NCBI GenBank assembly: GCA_003133075.1
Contig: PKZN01000160.1
Location: 1-10,716 of the forward strand
DNA from: Acidimicrobiaceae bacterium
GTDB taxonomy: Bacteria; Actinomycetota; Acidimicrobiia; Acidimicrobiales; RAAP-2
Direction of reading: 5' to 3'
DNA length: 10,716 bases
Each line of letters starts with the position of its first letter. Position 1 is the stretch's first letter. This document shows positions 1 through 6,837 of the stretch, piece after piece. Both the position numbers and the translations under genes were made by a program. A model generated the notes under the pieces. The model had not been told where the DNA came from and did no database searches. It saw only the letters and a program-made list of their open reading frames with translations.

Positions 1-96
1 GCCAAGGTCGGCGACAAGGTGCGAGTCCAAGAGACGCGACCCCTCTCCAAGCTCAAGCGTTGGCGACTTACCGAAGTAGTGGAGCGTGCCCGATGA
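1..96 (+). CDS. rpsQ: 30S ribosomal protein S17, C-terminal end (partial)
   Basis: This is the last 31 codons of a gene whose 5' part lies outside the window, ending at TGA 94-96. The visible residues include GDKVRVQETRPLSKLKRW followed by LTEVVERAR, the typical S17 C-terminus with its RPLSK-KRW signature. S17 is a primary 16S rRNA-binding protein with an OB-like beta barrel, located in the body of the 30S subunit. The position directly before rplN is the usual one in bacteria, where rpsQ closes the S10 operon and leads into the spc genes. Its stop overlaps the start of rplN in an ATGA tetranucleotide, so the two are probably translationally coupled. Confidence 0.95.
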   Translation, partial: AKVGDKVRVQETRPLSKLKRWRLTEVVERAR

Positions 97-461
97 TTCA
101 GCAAGAGAGCCGCCTCAAGGTGGCCGACAACTCCGGAGCGAAAGAAGTCCTCTGCATCCGCGTGCTCGGCGGTTCCCGTCGTCGCTACGCCTCGATCGGT
201 GACGTCTTTATCGCTACGGTCAAAGACGCCATTCCTGGCGCCGCGGTGAAAAAGGGTGACGTGGTTCGCTGCGTCGTCGTGCGCACCGCCAAGGAGAAGC
301 GTCGCCCCGACGGTTCCTACATCAAGTTCGACGAGAACGCCGCGGTGCTGATCAACGACCAGCTCCAGCCGCGCGGGACCAGAATCTTCGGACCCGTCGG
401 TCGCGAACTACGCGACAAAAAGTTCATGCGCATCATTTCACTCGCGCCGGAGGTGTTGTAA
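93..461 (+). CDS. rplN: 50S ribosomal protein L14
   Basis: The protein has 122 aa, the standard L14 length. L14 binds 23S rRNA near the subunit interface, contributes to an intersubunit bridge, and is the usual docking site of the silencing factor RsfS. The sequence has the expected N-terminal MIQQESRLKVADNSGAKEV stretch, the basic RTAKEKRRPDGSYIKFDENA segment, and the PRGTRIFGPVGRELRD C-terminal region. I start at ATG 93, inside the ATGA overlap with rpsQ, with GGAG about 8 nt upstream. An in-frame TTG at 60 would add 11 residues that do not belong to the family. The stop overlaps the rplX start by one base (TAATG). Confidence 0.98.
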   Translation: MIQQESRLKVADNSGAKEVLCIRVLGGSRRRYASIGDVFIATVKDAIPGAAVKKGDVVRCVVVRTAKEKRRPDGSYIKFDENAAVLINDQLQPRGTRIFGPVGRELRDKKFMRIISLAPEVL

Positions 462-766
462 TGAAAATTCACAAGGGTGACGACGTGATCGTCCTCACGG
501 GCAAGTTCCGCGGGCAGCGCTCGAACGTCGAAGAGGCTCTACCCACCTCGAACAAGGTGATCCTGGACAACCTGAACATCGCCAAGCGCGCCACCAAGCA
601 GTCCGGCTCGACCATGCAGGCGGGCATCATCGACAAACTCATGCCGCTCAACGCCTCGAACGTGGCGCTGTGGTGCCCCAAGCACAAGGGACCCGCGAAG
701 GTCGGCTACGAGATCGTGGACGAGAAGAAAGTCCGCGTCTGTCGCAAGTGTGGGGAGCAGCTATGA
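461..766 (+). CDS. rplX: 50S ribosomal protein L24
   Basis: The protein has 101 aa, normal for L24, an assembly-initiating protein that binds the 5' domain of 23S rRNA near the polypeptide exit tunnel. The KOW-type beta barrel covers about residues 3-40 (KGDDVIVLTGKFRGQ, then NKVILDNLNI). The C-terminal part has a zinc-ribbon-like pattern: Cys72 and His75 in WCPKH, then Cys94 and Cys97 in CRKC. Many bacterial L24 proteins have CxxC in the first knuckle, so CxxH is a small variation that could still bind zinc. A strong Shine-Dalgarno sequence, GGAGGTG at 449-455, precedes the ATG, which overlaps the rplN stop by one base. The end overlaps the rplE start by 4 nt (ATGA). Confidence 0.97.
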   Translation: MKIHKGDDVIVLTGKFRGQRSNVEEALPTSNKVILDNLNIAKRATKQSGSTMQAGIIDKLMPLNASNVALWCPKHKGPAKVGYEIVDEKKVRVCRKCGEQL

Positions 767-1338
767 CCACCATCAACACGACGACCACTCGTCCGCGTCT
801 GAAGGTCCGCTACGACCAAGAGATCCGCCCCGCGCTCAAAGAAGAGCTCGGATTGGCGAACATCATGCAGGTCCCGCGCCTGTCGAAGATCGTCCTCAAC
901 TCCGGGGTCGGTCGGGCCACCCAGCAGGCCAGTTTGCTCGAAGGCGCCCAGCGCGACCTCGAGTTGATCACCGGCCAGAAGCCCATCGTCACGCGCGCCA
1001 AGAAGTCCATCGCGAGTTTCAAGTTGCGCGAGGAGCAGGCCATCGGCGTCAAGGTCACCCTGCGCGGGGACCGCGCCTGGGAGTTCTTCGACCGCCTCTT
1101 GTCCATGGCGATCCCGCGCATCCGCGACTTTCGAGGGCTGTCTGCGAACTCCTTTGACGGTCACGGCAACTACACCTTCGGTGTGAACGACCAGCTGATC
1201 TTCCCCGAGATCGACTACGACAAGATCGACGCGCCGCGAGGCTTTGACATCACGATCGTCACCACGGCCGAGACCGACGAGCAGGGGCGAGCGTTTCTGC
1301 GCGCCTACGGCTTCCCTTTCAAGCAGGAGAATCGATAA
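763..1338 (+). CDS. rplE: 50S ribosomal protein L5
   Basis: The protein has 191 aa, slightly longer than the usual 179-187 because of a short Thr-rich N-terminus (MTTINTTTTRPRLKV). L5 binds 5S rRNA and helix 84 of 23S rRNA and forms the central-protuberance bridge to the 30S subunit. Family segments are visible in order: VPRLSKIVLNSGVG near residues 43-56, TGQKPIVTRAKKSIASFKLR, IGVKVTLRG, and the C-terminal FPEIDYDKIDAPRGFDITIVTTA. The start at ATG 763 sits in the ATGA overlap with rplX and has GGGGAG 6 nt upstream. A longer in-frame reading from 670 runs back through rplX and has no L5 similarity. rpsZ follows with no spacer. Confidence 0.98.
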   Translation: MTTINTTTTRPRLKVRYDQEIRPALKEELGLANIMQVPRLSKIVLNSGVGRATQQASLLEGAQRDLELITGQKPIVTRAKKSIASFKLREEQAIGVKVTLRGDRAWEFFDRLLSMAIPRIRDFRGLSANSFDGHGNYTFGVNDQLIFPEIDYDKIDAPRGFDITIVTTAETDEQGRAFLRAYGFPFKQENR

Positions 1339-1524
1339 ATGGCTAAGAAAGCCCTCCGTATCAAGCAGAAGCAGACCCCGAAGTTCTCCACGCGTGCCTA
1401 CACGCGCTGCGAGCGCTGCGGCCGTCCGCGTTCGGTGTACCGCAAGTTCGGCCTGTGCCGTATCTGCTTGCGCATGATGGTCCACGCCGGTGAGATCCCC
1501 GGCGTGACGAAGGCGAGTTGGTAA
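1339..1524 (+). CDS. rpsZ: 30S ribosomal protein S14, zinc-binding type
   Basis: The protein has 61 aa, the short zinc-dependent (C+) form of S14. S14 sits in the head of the 30S subunit next to S3, S10 and S19. Cys24 and Cys27 (CERC) plus Cys40 and Cys43 (CRIC) form the Cx2C-x12-Cx2C zinc site. The C-terminus GEIPGVTKASW is typical of this form. The location between rplE and rpsH is the ancestral spc position. The zinc-independent long paralogue found elsewhere in some actinobacteria is not in this window. ATG 1339 directly abuts the rplE stop, with AGGAGA at 1325-1330 as ribosome binding site. Confidence 0.98.
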   Translation: MAKKALRIKQKQTPKFSTRAYTRCERCGRPRSVYRKFGLCRICLRMMVHAGEIPGVTKASW

Positions 1525-1530
1525 TCAGCC

Positions 1531-1935
1531 ATGACGATGACCGACCCGATTGCCGACATGCTCACCCGTATCCGCAACGCCAACGCCGCGATGTTCGACA
1601 CCGTGAAGATGCCCTCGTCCAAGCTCAAAGAGAGCCTGGCCAAGGTCCTCCAGAAGGAGGGCTTCATCGCGGGCTACACCGTCACGAAGCTCGAGAACAA
1701 GCCCGGCGCGCAGTTAGAGATCGCCCTGAAGTACTCCGAGGACCGCAAAAAGACCATCATCGGTATCAAGCGCGTCTCCAAGCCCGGACTTCGTATCTAC
1801 AAGAAGTCCGACCAGATGCCCAAGGTCTTGGGCGGCGTCGGCGTGGCCGTCGTCTCCACCAGCCACGGCCTGATGACCGACCGCGAAGCCCGCAAGGCCA
1901 AGCTCGGTGGTGAGGTGCTCTGTTATGTCTGGTAG
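1531..1935 (+). CDS. rpsH: 30S ribosomal protein S8
   Basis: The protein has 134 aa, the usual size for S8, which binds the central domain (helix 21) of 16S rRNA and is needed early in 30S assembly. The N-terminus MTMTDPIADMLTRIRNA and the C-terminal signature GGVGVAVVSTSHGLMTDREA, ending in GGEVLCYVW, are diagnostic. In E. coli, S8 represses translation of the spc operon by binding mRNA around the rplE start. I see no obvious mimic of that rRNA site here, where rplX and rplE overlap, but structure prediction would be needed to exclude it. The Shine-Dalgarno sequence before ATG 1531 is weak, consistent with reinitiation after rpsZ, 6 nt upstream. Confidence 0.98.
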   Translation: MTMTDPIADMLTRIRNANAAMFDTVKMPSSKLKESLAKVLQKEGFIAGYTVTKLENKPGAQLEIALKYSEDRKKTIIGIKRVSKPGLRIYKKSDQMPKVLGGVGVAVVSTSHGLMTDREARKAKLGGEVLCYVW

Positions 1936-1947
1936 TCGCTCGAACCC

Positions 1948-1955
1948 GGAGGTGA
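1948..1955 (+). promoter_or_regulatory. Strong ribosome binding site of rplF
   Basis: GGAGGTGA is an almost perfect anti-Shine-Dalgarno match, 4 nt before ATG 1960. It lies in the 24-nt rpsH-rplF spacer, the longest spacer inside the operon. It marks the one junction where translation probably restarts independently rather than by stop/start coupling. Confidence 0.8.
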
Positions 1956-1959
1956 TCTG

Positions 1960-2499
1960 ATGTCACGTATCGGACGTAACCCGATCACCGTGCCGTCGAA
2001 CGTCACGGTGAGTGTGGCCGGCGACGTCGTGACCGTCAAGGGTCCCAACGCCACCATGACTCGCATCGTCCCCGGTGGCATCACCCTCGCCCAAGAGGGC
2101 GACACGCTGACGATCGAGCGTGAGAGTGAAGAGACCTCCCAGAAGGCCCTGCACGGACTCACCCGCACGTTGGTGTCGAACATGGTCGTGGGCGTCACCG
2201 ACGGCTGGACGAAGGAACTCGAGATCATCGGCGTGGGCTATCGCGCCGCGGCGGCCGGTCCGGGCGCCATCGACCTGGCGCTCGGTTTCAGCCACCCCGT
2301 CAAGTTCACCGCCCCCGAGGGCGTCACCTTCGAGGTGCCCACTCCGACGCGCGTGATCATCAAGGGCCCCGACAAGGAAATCGTCGGCCAGGTCGCCGCG
2401 AACATCCGCAAACTCCGCAAACCCGAGCCCTACAAGGGCAAGGGCGTGCGCTACCTCGGAGAACGAGTGGCGCGCAAGGCAGGAAAGGCCGCAAAGTAA
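1960..2499 (+). CDS. rplF: 50S ribosomal protein L6
   Basis: The protein has 179 aa, standard for L6, which binds near the sarcin-ricin loop and the factor-binding region of the 50S subunit. Two repeated beta-alpha domains are expected, at about residues 1-80 and 85-179. Visible landmarks are MSRIGRNPITVP at the start, KELEIIGVGYRA at the second-domain entry, and the L6 signature PEPYKGKGVRYLGE near the C-terminus, followed by a basic tail (RKAGKAAK). The start at ATG 1960 is set by the strong ribosome binding site. The stop codon overlaps the rplR start by one base. Confidence 0.98.
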   Translation: MSRIGRNPITVPSNVTVSVAGDVVTVKGPNATMTRIVPGGITLAQEGDTLTIERESEETSQKALHGLTRTLVSNMVVGVTDGWTKELEIIGVGYRAAAAGPGAIDLALGFSHPVKFTAPEGVTFEVPTPTRVIIKGPDKEIVGQVAANIRKLRKPEPYKGKGVRYLGERVARKAGKAAK

Positions 2500-2855
2500 T
2501 GGCACGCACCACACGCGAACTCCGTCAACGTCGACACCGTCGACTGCGCAAGACGCTGTCGGGCACGCCCGAGCGTCCCCGCGTCGCGGTCTCTCGCACC
2601 AACAAGCACATCTCGGCGCAGATCATCGACGACACGACCGGTCGCACGCTGGCCGCCGCCTCGTCGGTCGAAGGAGCGCTCAAGGGCGCGACCGGTGGCA
2701 ACATCGAAGGCGCCAAGGCCGTCGCGGAGTTGCTGGCGACGCGCGCCAAAGAAGCCAACATCGCCACGGTGGTCTTTGACCGCGGTGGCTACGACTACCA
2801 CGGCCGAGTGGCGGCGTTCGCCGACGCCCTCCGTGCCGGTGGACTGGAGTTTTAA
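2499..2855 (+). CDS. rplR: 50S ribosomal protein L18
   Basis: The protein has 118 aa, typical for L18, which binds 5S rRNA and helps dock it onto the 50S central protuberance together with L5. The N-terminus is highly basic (RQRRHRRLRKTLSGTPERPR), as is usual for the 5S-binding extension. The family core follows: RVAVSRTNKHISAQIIDD, then VVFDRGGYDYHGRVAAFADA and the C-terminal GGLEF. ATG 2499 overlaps the rplF stop (TAATG) with AGGAAAGG at 2481-2488 upstream. The stop overlaps rpsE in the same manner. Confidence 0.98.
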   Translation: MARTTRELRQRRHRRLRKTLSGTPERPRVAVSRTNKHISAQIIDDTTGRTLAAASSVEGALKGATGGNIEGAKAVAELLATRAKEANIATVVFDRGGYDYHGRVAAFADALRAGGLEF

Positions 2856-3409
2856 TGAGCGAAGTAGAGCAGTACGAAGAGCGCACCATCAAGGTGAACC
2901 GCGTGTCCAAGGTCGTCAAAGGTGGACGTCGTTTCTCCTTCACCGCCCTCATGGTGATCGGTGACGGCAAGGGCAAGGTGGGACTTGGCTACGGCAAGGC
3001 CAAAGAAGCCGGCCTCGCGGTGCAAAAGGGTATTGAAGAGGCGCGCAAGAACCTCTTCGACGTGCCCTTGGCGGGTTCGACGATCGTCTACCCGGTAATC
3101 GGTAGTTCCGGCGCGGGCCGCGTGTTGATGAAGCCCGCCGCGCCCGGTACCGGCGTGATCGCCGGTGGTGCCGCGCGAGCCATCTTGGAGATGGCCGGCG
3201 TCAAGGACATCATCGCGAAGTCGCTCGGCAGTTCTAACGGCATCAACGTGGCCCACGCCACCATCGAGGGGCTGAAGCAGCTACGTCGCCCCGAAGAGCT
3301 CGCCGCGTTGCGCGGTCGTCCGGCCGATGAGATCGTCCCCTCGGGGACGCTGCGCGCGTACCGCGAACGTCAACGTGAGGGCGACCTCTTCAAGGTCACG
3401 GAAGGCTAG
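2855..3409 (+). CDS. rpsE: 30S ribosomal protein S5
   Basis: The protein has 184 aa, within the S5 range. S5 is part of the mRNA entry channel and affects decoding accuracy. The N-terminal double-stranded-RNA-binding-like domain runs from about residue 10 to 75 (VVKGGRRFSFTALMVIGDG, then GKVGLGYGKAKE). The C-terminal domain contains AGRVLMKPAAPGTGVIAGG and SLGSSNGINVAHATIEGL. A short charged tail follows. In other bacteria, spectinomycin and ram mutations fall in the loop around residues 20-30, and that loop here looks ordinary. The start overlaps the rplR stop by one base, with GGAG at 2846-2849. rpmD follows after 2 nt. Confidence 0.98.
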   Translation: MSEVEQYEERTIKVNRVSKVVKGGRRFSFTALMVIGDGKGKVGLGYGKAKEAGLAVQKGIEEARKNLFDVPLAGSTIVYPVIGSSGAGRVLMKPAAPGTGVIAGGAARAILEMAGVKDIIAKSLGSSNGINVAHATIEGLKQLRRPEELAALRGRPADEIVPSGTLRAYRERQREGDLFKVTEG

Positions 3410-3411
3410 AG

Positions 3412-3591
3412 ATGCTGAAGGTCACTCAAATTCGTTCCGCCATCGCTACCAAGCCCAAGCACCGCGGGACACTCCGCGCGCTGGGTCTGCGCGGTATCGG
3501 ACAGTCCAACGTGTTGCCCGACCGTCCCGAGATTCACGGGATGATCGCTCGGGTGCCGCACCTAATCAAAGTGGAAGAGGTTGAGGGATGA
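3412..3591 (+). CDS. rpmD: 50S ribosomal protein L30
   Basis: This small gene encodes 59 aa, which is full length for bacterial L30, a small protein on the solvent side of the 50S subunit. The translation begins MLKVTQIRSAIATKPKHRGT and continues with the L30 core LRALGLRGIGQSNVLPD and a C-terminal strand HLIKVEEVEG. The conserved order IRSxIxxxxxHRxTLRALGLR is clear. ATG 3412 has GGAAGG at 3400-3405 with 6-nt spacing and lies 2 nt after the rpsE stop. TGA 3589-3591 overlaps the rplO start in an ATGA tetranucleotide. Confidence 0.97.
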   Translation: MLKVTQIRSAIATKPKHRGTLRALGLRGIGQSNVLPDRPEIHGMIARVPHLIKVEEVEG

Positions 3592-4073
3592 AGTTGCACG
3601 ATCTCAAATCACCCGCGGGCTCCACGCACCGCAAGAAGATCGTCGGTCGGGGCATCGCGGGCAAGGGCGGCAAGACCGCCGGCCGTGGCACCAAGGGTCA
3701 AAAGGCCCGTCGTCAGATCCCCCAGGGCTTCGAGGGCGGACAGATTCCTCTCCTCCAGCGAATTCCCAAGCTGAAGGGCTTCACCAACCCGTTCCGCGTG
3801 GAGTACACACCGGTGAACCTGGACGCGCTCTTGGCGCTCGGGGTCGCGGACGTGAACCCGGACGTGCTGGTGGCGCGCGGACTACTGCGCAAGAAGGACC
3901 TCGTCAAAGTACTCGGCCGCGGTCAGGTCACGACGGCGCTCAACGTCTCGGCGCACGGATTCTCCGCCTCGGCCAAGGCGGCCATCGAGGGCGCCGGCGG
4001 CACGGTGACCGTGTTGGACCTGCCCTTCGCCGTTCGTCCGGCCGCATCGGGTAACCAACACCAGAACCGTTAG
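3588..4073 (+). CDS. rplO: 50S ribosomal protein L15
   Basis: The protein has 161 aa, a little longer than the common 145-150 because of the C-terminal tail (RPAASGNQHQNR). L15 is a late-assembly protein that reaches deep into 23S rRNA. The extended N-terminus has the glycine/lysine-rich segment GRGIAGKGGKTAGRGTKGQK at about residues 20-39, followed by the FEGGQIPLLQRIPKLKGF core and the C-terminal domain with HGFSASAKAAIEGAGGTV. Start and rpmD stop overlap by 4 nt. A 9-nt spacer leads to secY, the conserved L15-SecY neighbourhood. Confidence 0.98.
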   Translation: MKLHDLKSPAGSTHRKKIVGRGIAGKGGKTAGRGTKGQKARRQIPQGFEGGQIPLLQRIPKLKGFTNPFRVEYTPVNLDALLALGVADVNPDVLVARGLLRKKDLVKVLGRGQVTTALNVSAHGFSASAKAAIEGAGGTVTVLDLPFAVRPAASGNQHQNR

Positions 4074-4082
4074 GGTCGTAGC

Positions 4083-5372
4083 GTGCTGCGTCGACTTGCG
4101 AACATCTTTCGTGTTCCGGACCTTCGCAACAAGGTCCTCTTCACGATCGGGATCATCTGCCTCTACCAGTTAGGCGCGAACCTCCCCATCCCCGGGGTCA
4201 GTTGGCACCAGGTCAAGCTCCTCCAGGCCAAAGCGGGCGCGAGCGGGGTCTTGGGCTTTTTGAACCTCTTCTCCGGTGGCGCGCTGACGCGTCTCGCCGT
4301 GTTCGGCCTGGGCGTCATGCCCTACATCACGAGCTCCATTGTGATCCAGCTCCTCACGACGGTCATCCCGAAACTCACCGAGTGGCGCGACCAGGGTGCC
4401 GTGGGGCAGAAGAAGATCACCCAGACGACGCGGTACCTCACCATCGGTCTGGCGCTCTTGCAGTCGACCGGACTCATCTACGCCTTCCACGGTCACGACC
4501 AGGCGCTGCTCGGCTTCGACATCGACCTGATCCCCAAGTTCAACCTCTGGCTCGGACTCTTCATGGTCTTGATCTTGACCGCCGGCACGGCCTTCGTGAT
4601 GTGGCTCGCGGAGCTCATCACCCAGCGCGGCATCGGTCAGGGTATGAGCCTGTTGATCTTCGCCAACGTCGTCGCGGGCCTGCCCTCGGGCGGTAAGGCG
4701 GTATGGGAAGAGGGCGGTCCCTTCAAGTTCTTCGTCATCTTCGCGGTCTCCATCGGGCTGCTCTTCCTGATCGTCTTCATGGACAACGGGCAGCGCCGTA
4801 TCCCGGTGACCTTCGCGCGACGGGTGGTGGGTCGAAGGGAGATGGGTGGCAACTCGACCTACATACCCTTAAAGGTGAACCAGTCCGGGGTGATCCCGAT
4901 CATCTTCGCGTCCTCGGTGCTCTATATCCCGGTGTTGCTCTCCAACATCGTGCCGTGGGCGAGCTTCCAGCACTTCGTCTCCACCTCCTTGACGCCCACC
5001 AACTTCTTCTACATCACCGGCGACTTCCTCTTGATCATCGCCTTCACGTTCTTCTACGTCTATATCGCCTTCGAGCCGCACCAACAGGCCGAGATGTTGC
5101 GCCAACAAGGCGGCTTCGTGCCGGGCATCCGACCGGGCATGCCCACCGAGAAGTACTTCGCGCGCATGCTCTCTCGCATCACCGTCGTGGGCGCGCTCTT
5201 CCTCGCCTGCGTCGCGGTTACCCCGAGCATCTTGATGGCGCTGTGGAACATCAACCGCTTCCCCTACTACGGCACCACGCTGCTCATCGCGGTGGGCGTG
5301 TCCTTAGAGACGATGCGACAGATCGACAGCCAGCTCATGATGCGTAACTACGAAGGCTTCTTGAAGCGTTAG
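4083..5372 (+). CDS. secY: Preprotein translocase channel subunit SecY
   Basis: The protein has 429 aa, normal for SecY, the ten-helix channel through which SecA or the ribosome passes unfolded proteins across or into the cytoplasmic membrane. TM1 is at about residues 18-36. The plug/TM2 region is near 58-95 and includes GGALTRLAVFGLGVMPYITS. The TM5 gate motif RGIGQGMSLLIF is at 182-193. The C5 loop, which contacts SecA and the ribosome, is at about 330-365 (GGFVPGIRPGMPTEKY). The C-terminal MRNYEGFLKR is also typical. The family usually has RPGKPT in C5, so the Met here is a mild variant. Translation starts at GTG 4083. The AGGG upstream is a modest ribosome binding site, so coupling to rplO is likely. 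Confidence 0.98.
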   Translation: MLRRLANIFRVPDLRNKVLFTIGIICLYQLGANLPIPGVSWHQVKLLQAKAGASGVLGFLNLFSGGALTRLAVFGLGVMPYITSSIVIQLLTTVIPKLTEWRDQGAVGQKKITQTTRYLTIGLALLQSTGLIYAFHGHDQALLGFDIDLIPKFNLWLGLFMVLILTAGTAFVMWLAELITQRGIGQGMSLLIFANVVAGLPSGGKAVWEEGGPFKFFVIFAVSIGLLFLIVFMDNGQRRIPVTFARRVVGRREMGGNSTYIPLKVNQSGVIPIIFASSVLYIPVLLSNIVPWASFQHFVSTSLTPTNFFYITGDFLLIIAFTFFYVYIAFEPHQQAEMLRQQGGFVPGIRPGMPTEKYFARMLSRITVVGALFLACVAVTPSILMALWNINRFPYYGTTLLIAVGVSLETMRQIDSQLMMRNYEGFLKR

Positions 5373-5374
5373 CC

Positions 5375-6034
5375 ATGAGCGGCCAACTCAATCTTGTGGT
5401 CCTGGGGAAACAGGGCGCCGGTAAGGGTACGCAGAGTCAACTCCTGTGCGACCGCCACTCACTCGCACACGTCTCGACGGGCGACATCCTGCGCGCCGCG
5501 GTGCAGGCCGGCTCGCCGCTCGGTCTCGAAGTGAAGTCCGTCCTGGAGTCGGGCCAACTCGTCTCGGACGACCTCGTGAACAAACTCGTCGACGACCGCT
5601 TGAAAGAGGCGGACGCCGCGCGCGGCGCCGTGCTGGACGGTTTTCCCCGCAACATCGAACAGGCCCAGGCCCTCGAGCGGATCCTTGGTGAAGGTGGCAT
5701 CAAACTCTGCGTCGACATCGAACTGCCCAACGAACTCGTGATCGGGCGGCTCTCGTCGCGCCGGGTCTGTCAAGAGTGCGGGACCATCTACAAAGACACC
5801 GACATCGCGGCGATCTCGGGCACGTGTGAGGTCTGCGGCGGCGACGTCGTCCAGCGCAGCGACGACAAGCCCGAGGTGATTCGCCAGCGCCTCGAGACCT
5901 TCGAACGCGACACGTTGCCACTGCTCTCCTTCTACGAGTCGCGCGGGATCCTCGTCAAGGTGAACGGCGACCAGTCGGTGGAAAAGGTCGCCAGCGACAT
6001 CGACGCGTTACTGCACGGTCGAGGTCTCACGTGA
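5375..6034 (+). CDS. adk: Adenylate kinase, long form with zinc LID
   Basis: The protein has 219 aa and interconverts ATP + AMP and 2 ADP in the cytoplasm. The P-loop is GKQGAGKGTQ (residues 11-20), with Lys-Gln where Pro-Pro is common. The NMP-binding region has STGDILRAA (34-42), and VLDGFPRNIEQA (87-98) matches the adenylate kinase signature with Asn for the usual Thr. The LID domain carries Cys132, Cys135, Cys151 and Cys154 (Cx2C-x15-Cx2C), which marks the long, zinc-binding form. RSDD follows at 161-164. M. tuberculosis has a short form without this LID, so this helps separate the organism from mycobacteria. The gene lies 2 nt after secY with little Shine-Dalgarno sequence of its own. 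Confidence 0.97.
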   Translation: MSGQLNLVVLGKQGAGKGTQSQLLCDRHSLAHVSTGDILRAAVQAGSPLGLEVKSVLESGQLVSDDLVNKLVDDRLKEADAARGAVLDGFPRNIEQAQALERILGEGGIKLCVDIELPNELVIGRLSSRRVCQECGTIYKDTDIAAISGTCEVCGGDVVQRSDDKPEVIRQRLETFERDTLPLLSFYESRGILVKVNGDQSVEKVASDIDALLHGRGLT

Positions 6035-6771
6035 TTCGCTCTAAGGACGAGTTGGACAAGATGCGTAAGGCCGGCAAGGTCGTCGCCGAGATCCACGAAG
6101 TGACGCGCAACGCGATTCGCCCCGGGGTCACGACCATGGACCTCAACAACTTGGCCGTCGAAGTCCTGGCCAAGCGCAACGCGCGCTCGAACTTCCTCAA
6201 CTACCACGGGTTTCCCGCGGTCATCTGCACCAGTCCGAACGACATGATCGTCCACGGGATCCCCGGCGGGTACGTGCTCCAAGAAGGCGACATCATCTCG
6301 GTCGACGCGGGCGCGATCGTCGAGGGCTACCACGGCGACGCCGCCTACACCGCACCCGTGGGCGAGGTCAGCGCCACCGCGAAACGGCTCCTCGAAGTGA
6401 CCGAGCGGTCACTCTGGGCGGGCATCGATCAACTCGTCGTCGGCCAAAGACTGTACGAGGTCGGCCGTGCGGTGCAACAAGTCGCCGAGGCGGCGGGTTT
6501 TTCCGTCGTGCGCGAATACGTCGGTCACGCGATAGGCACCGAGATGCACGAGGACCCGCAGGTCCCCAACTACTGGCCCGGATCGCCCGGACCGAAGTTA
6601 AAAGCGGGCATGGTCTTCGCCGTCGAGCCCATGGTGAACGTCGGGACCTACGAGACCTACGTGCTGGACGACGAGTGGAGCGTCCTGACCGAGGACGGCG
6701 AACTCTCCGCACACTTCGAACACACCATCGCCGTGACCGAGAACGGCCCCGAGGTCTTCACGCTCGCCTAG
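6031..6771 (+). CDS. map: Methionine aminopeptidase, type I
   Basis: The protein has 246 aa and removes the initiator Met from nascent proteins whose second residue is small. It has the pita-bread fold with a dinuclear metal centre. By alignment to E. coli MetAP the five metal ligands are all present: Asp92 (SVDAG), Asp103 (GYHGD), His166 (VGHAIG), Glu199 (FAVEPM) and Glu230 (HFEHTI). His75 in VHGIP is the conserved substrate-side histidine. There is no N-terminal SH3-binding or zinc-finger extension, so this is the short housekeeping type Ia. GTG 6031 overlaps the adk TGA (GTGA) with GAGG at 6021-6024 upstream. It is the last gene of the operon here. Confidence 0.98.
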   Translation: MIRSKDELDKMRKAGKVVAEIHEVTRNAIRPGVTTMDLNNLAVEVLAKRNARSNFLNYHGFPAVICTSPNDMIVHGIPGGYVLQEGDIISVDAGAIVEGYHGDAAYTAPVGEVSATAKRLLEVTERSLWAGIDQLVVGQRLYEVGRAVQQVAEAAGFSVVREYVGHAIGTEMHEDPQVPNYWPGSPGPKLKAGMVFAVEPMVNVGTYETYVLDDEWSVLTEDGELSAHFEHTIAVTENGPEVFTLA

Positions 6772-6837
6772 CGCCGCGTGGGGCTCCCTTCGGGCCTGAC
6801 TAACACAACATCGAGGAGATCACTCGACGAACATTCT

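Noticed and set aside
60..92. Upstream TTG extension of rplN
   Set aside because: The 11 extra residues overlap rpsQ coding sequence and are not part of L14; ATG 93 gives the exact family length.
706..1485. A 259-codon open frame on the - strand across rplX, rplE and rpsZ
   Set aside because: It spans three well-conserved ribosomal protein genes and shows only low-complexity antisense sequence.
1649..1660. Internal AGAAGGAGGG inside rpsH as a hidden ribosome binding site
   Set aside because: It encodes conserved Gln-Lys-Glu-Gly residues of S8, and no start codon lies at a suitable distance downstream.
1963..2514. A 183-codon open frame on the - strand over rplF
   Set aside because: It is an antisense shadow of L6, whose start, length and signature are certain.
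4703..5347. A 214-codon + strand frame inside secY
   Set aside because: It is an out-of-frame reading of SecY, very rich in Arg/His/Leu with no membrane pattern, while the SecY frame is intact from start to stop.
6782..6796. Hairpin GGCTC/GGGCC just after map as a terminator
   Set aside because: Only 5 bp including one G-U pair and no T-run; the hairpin at 6838-6866 is much stronger.
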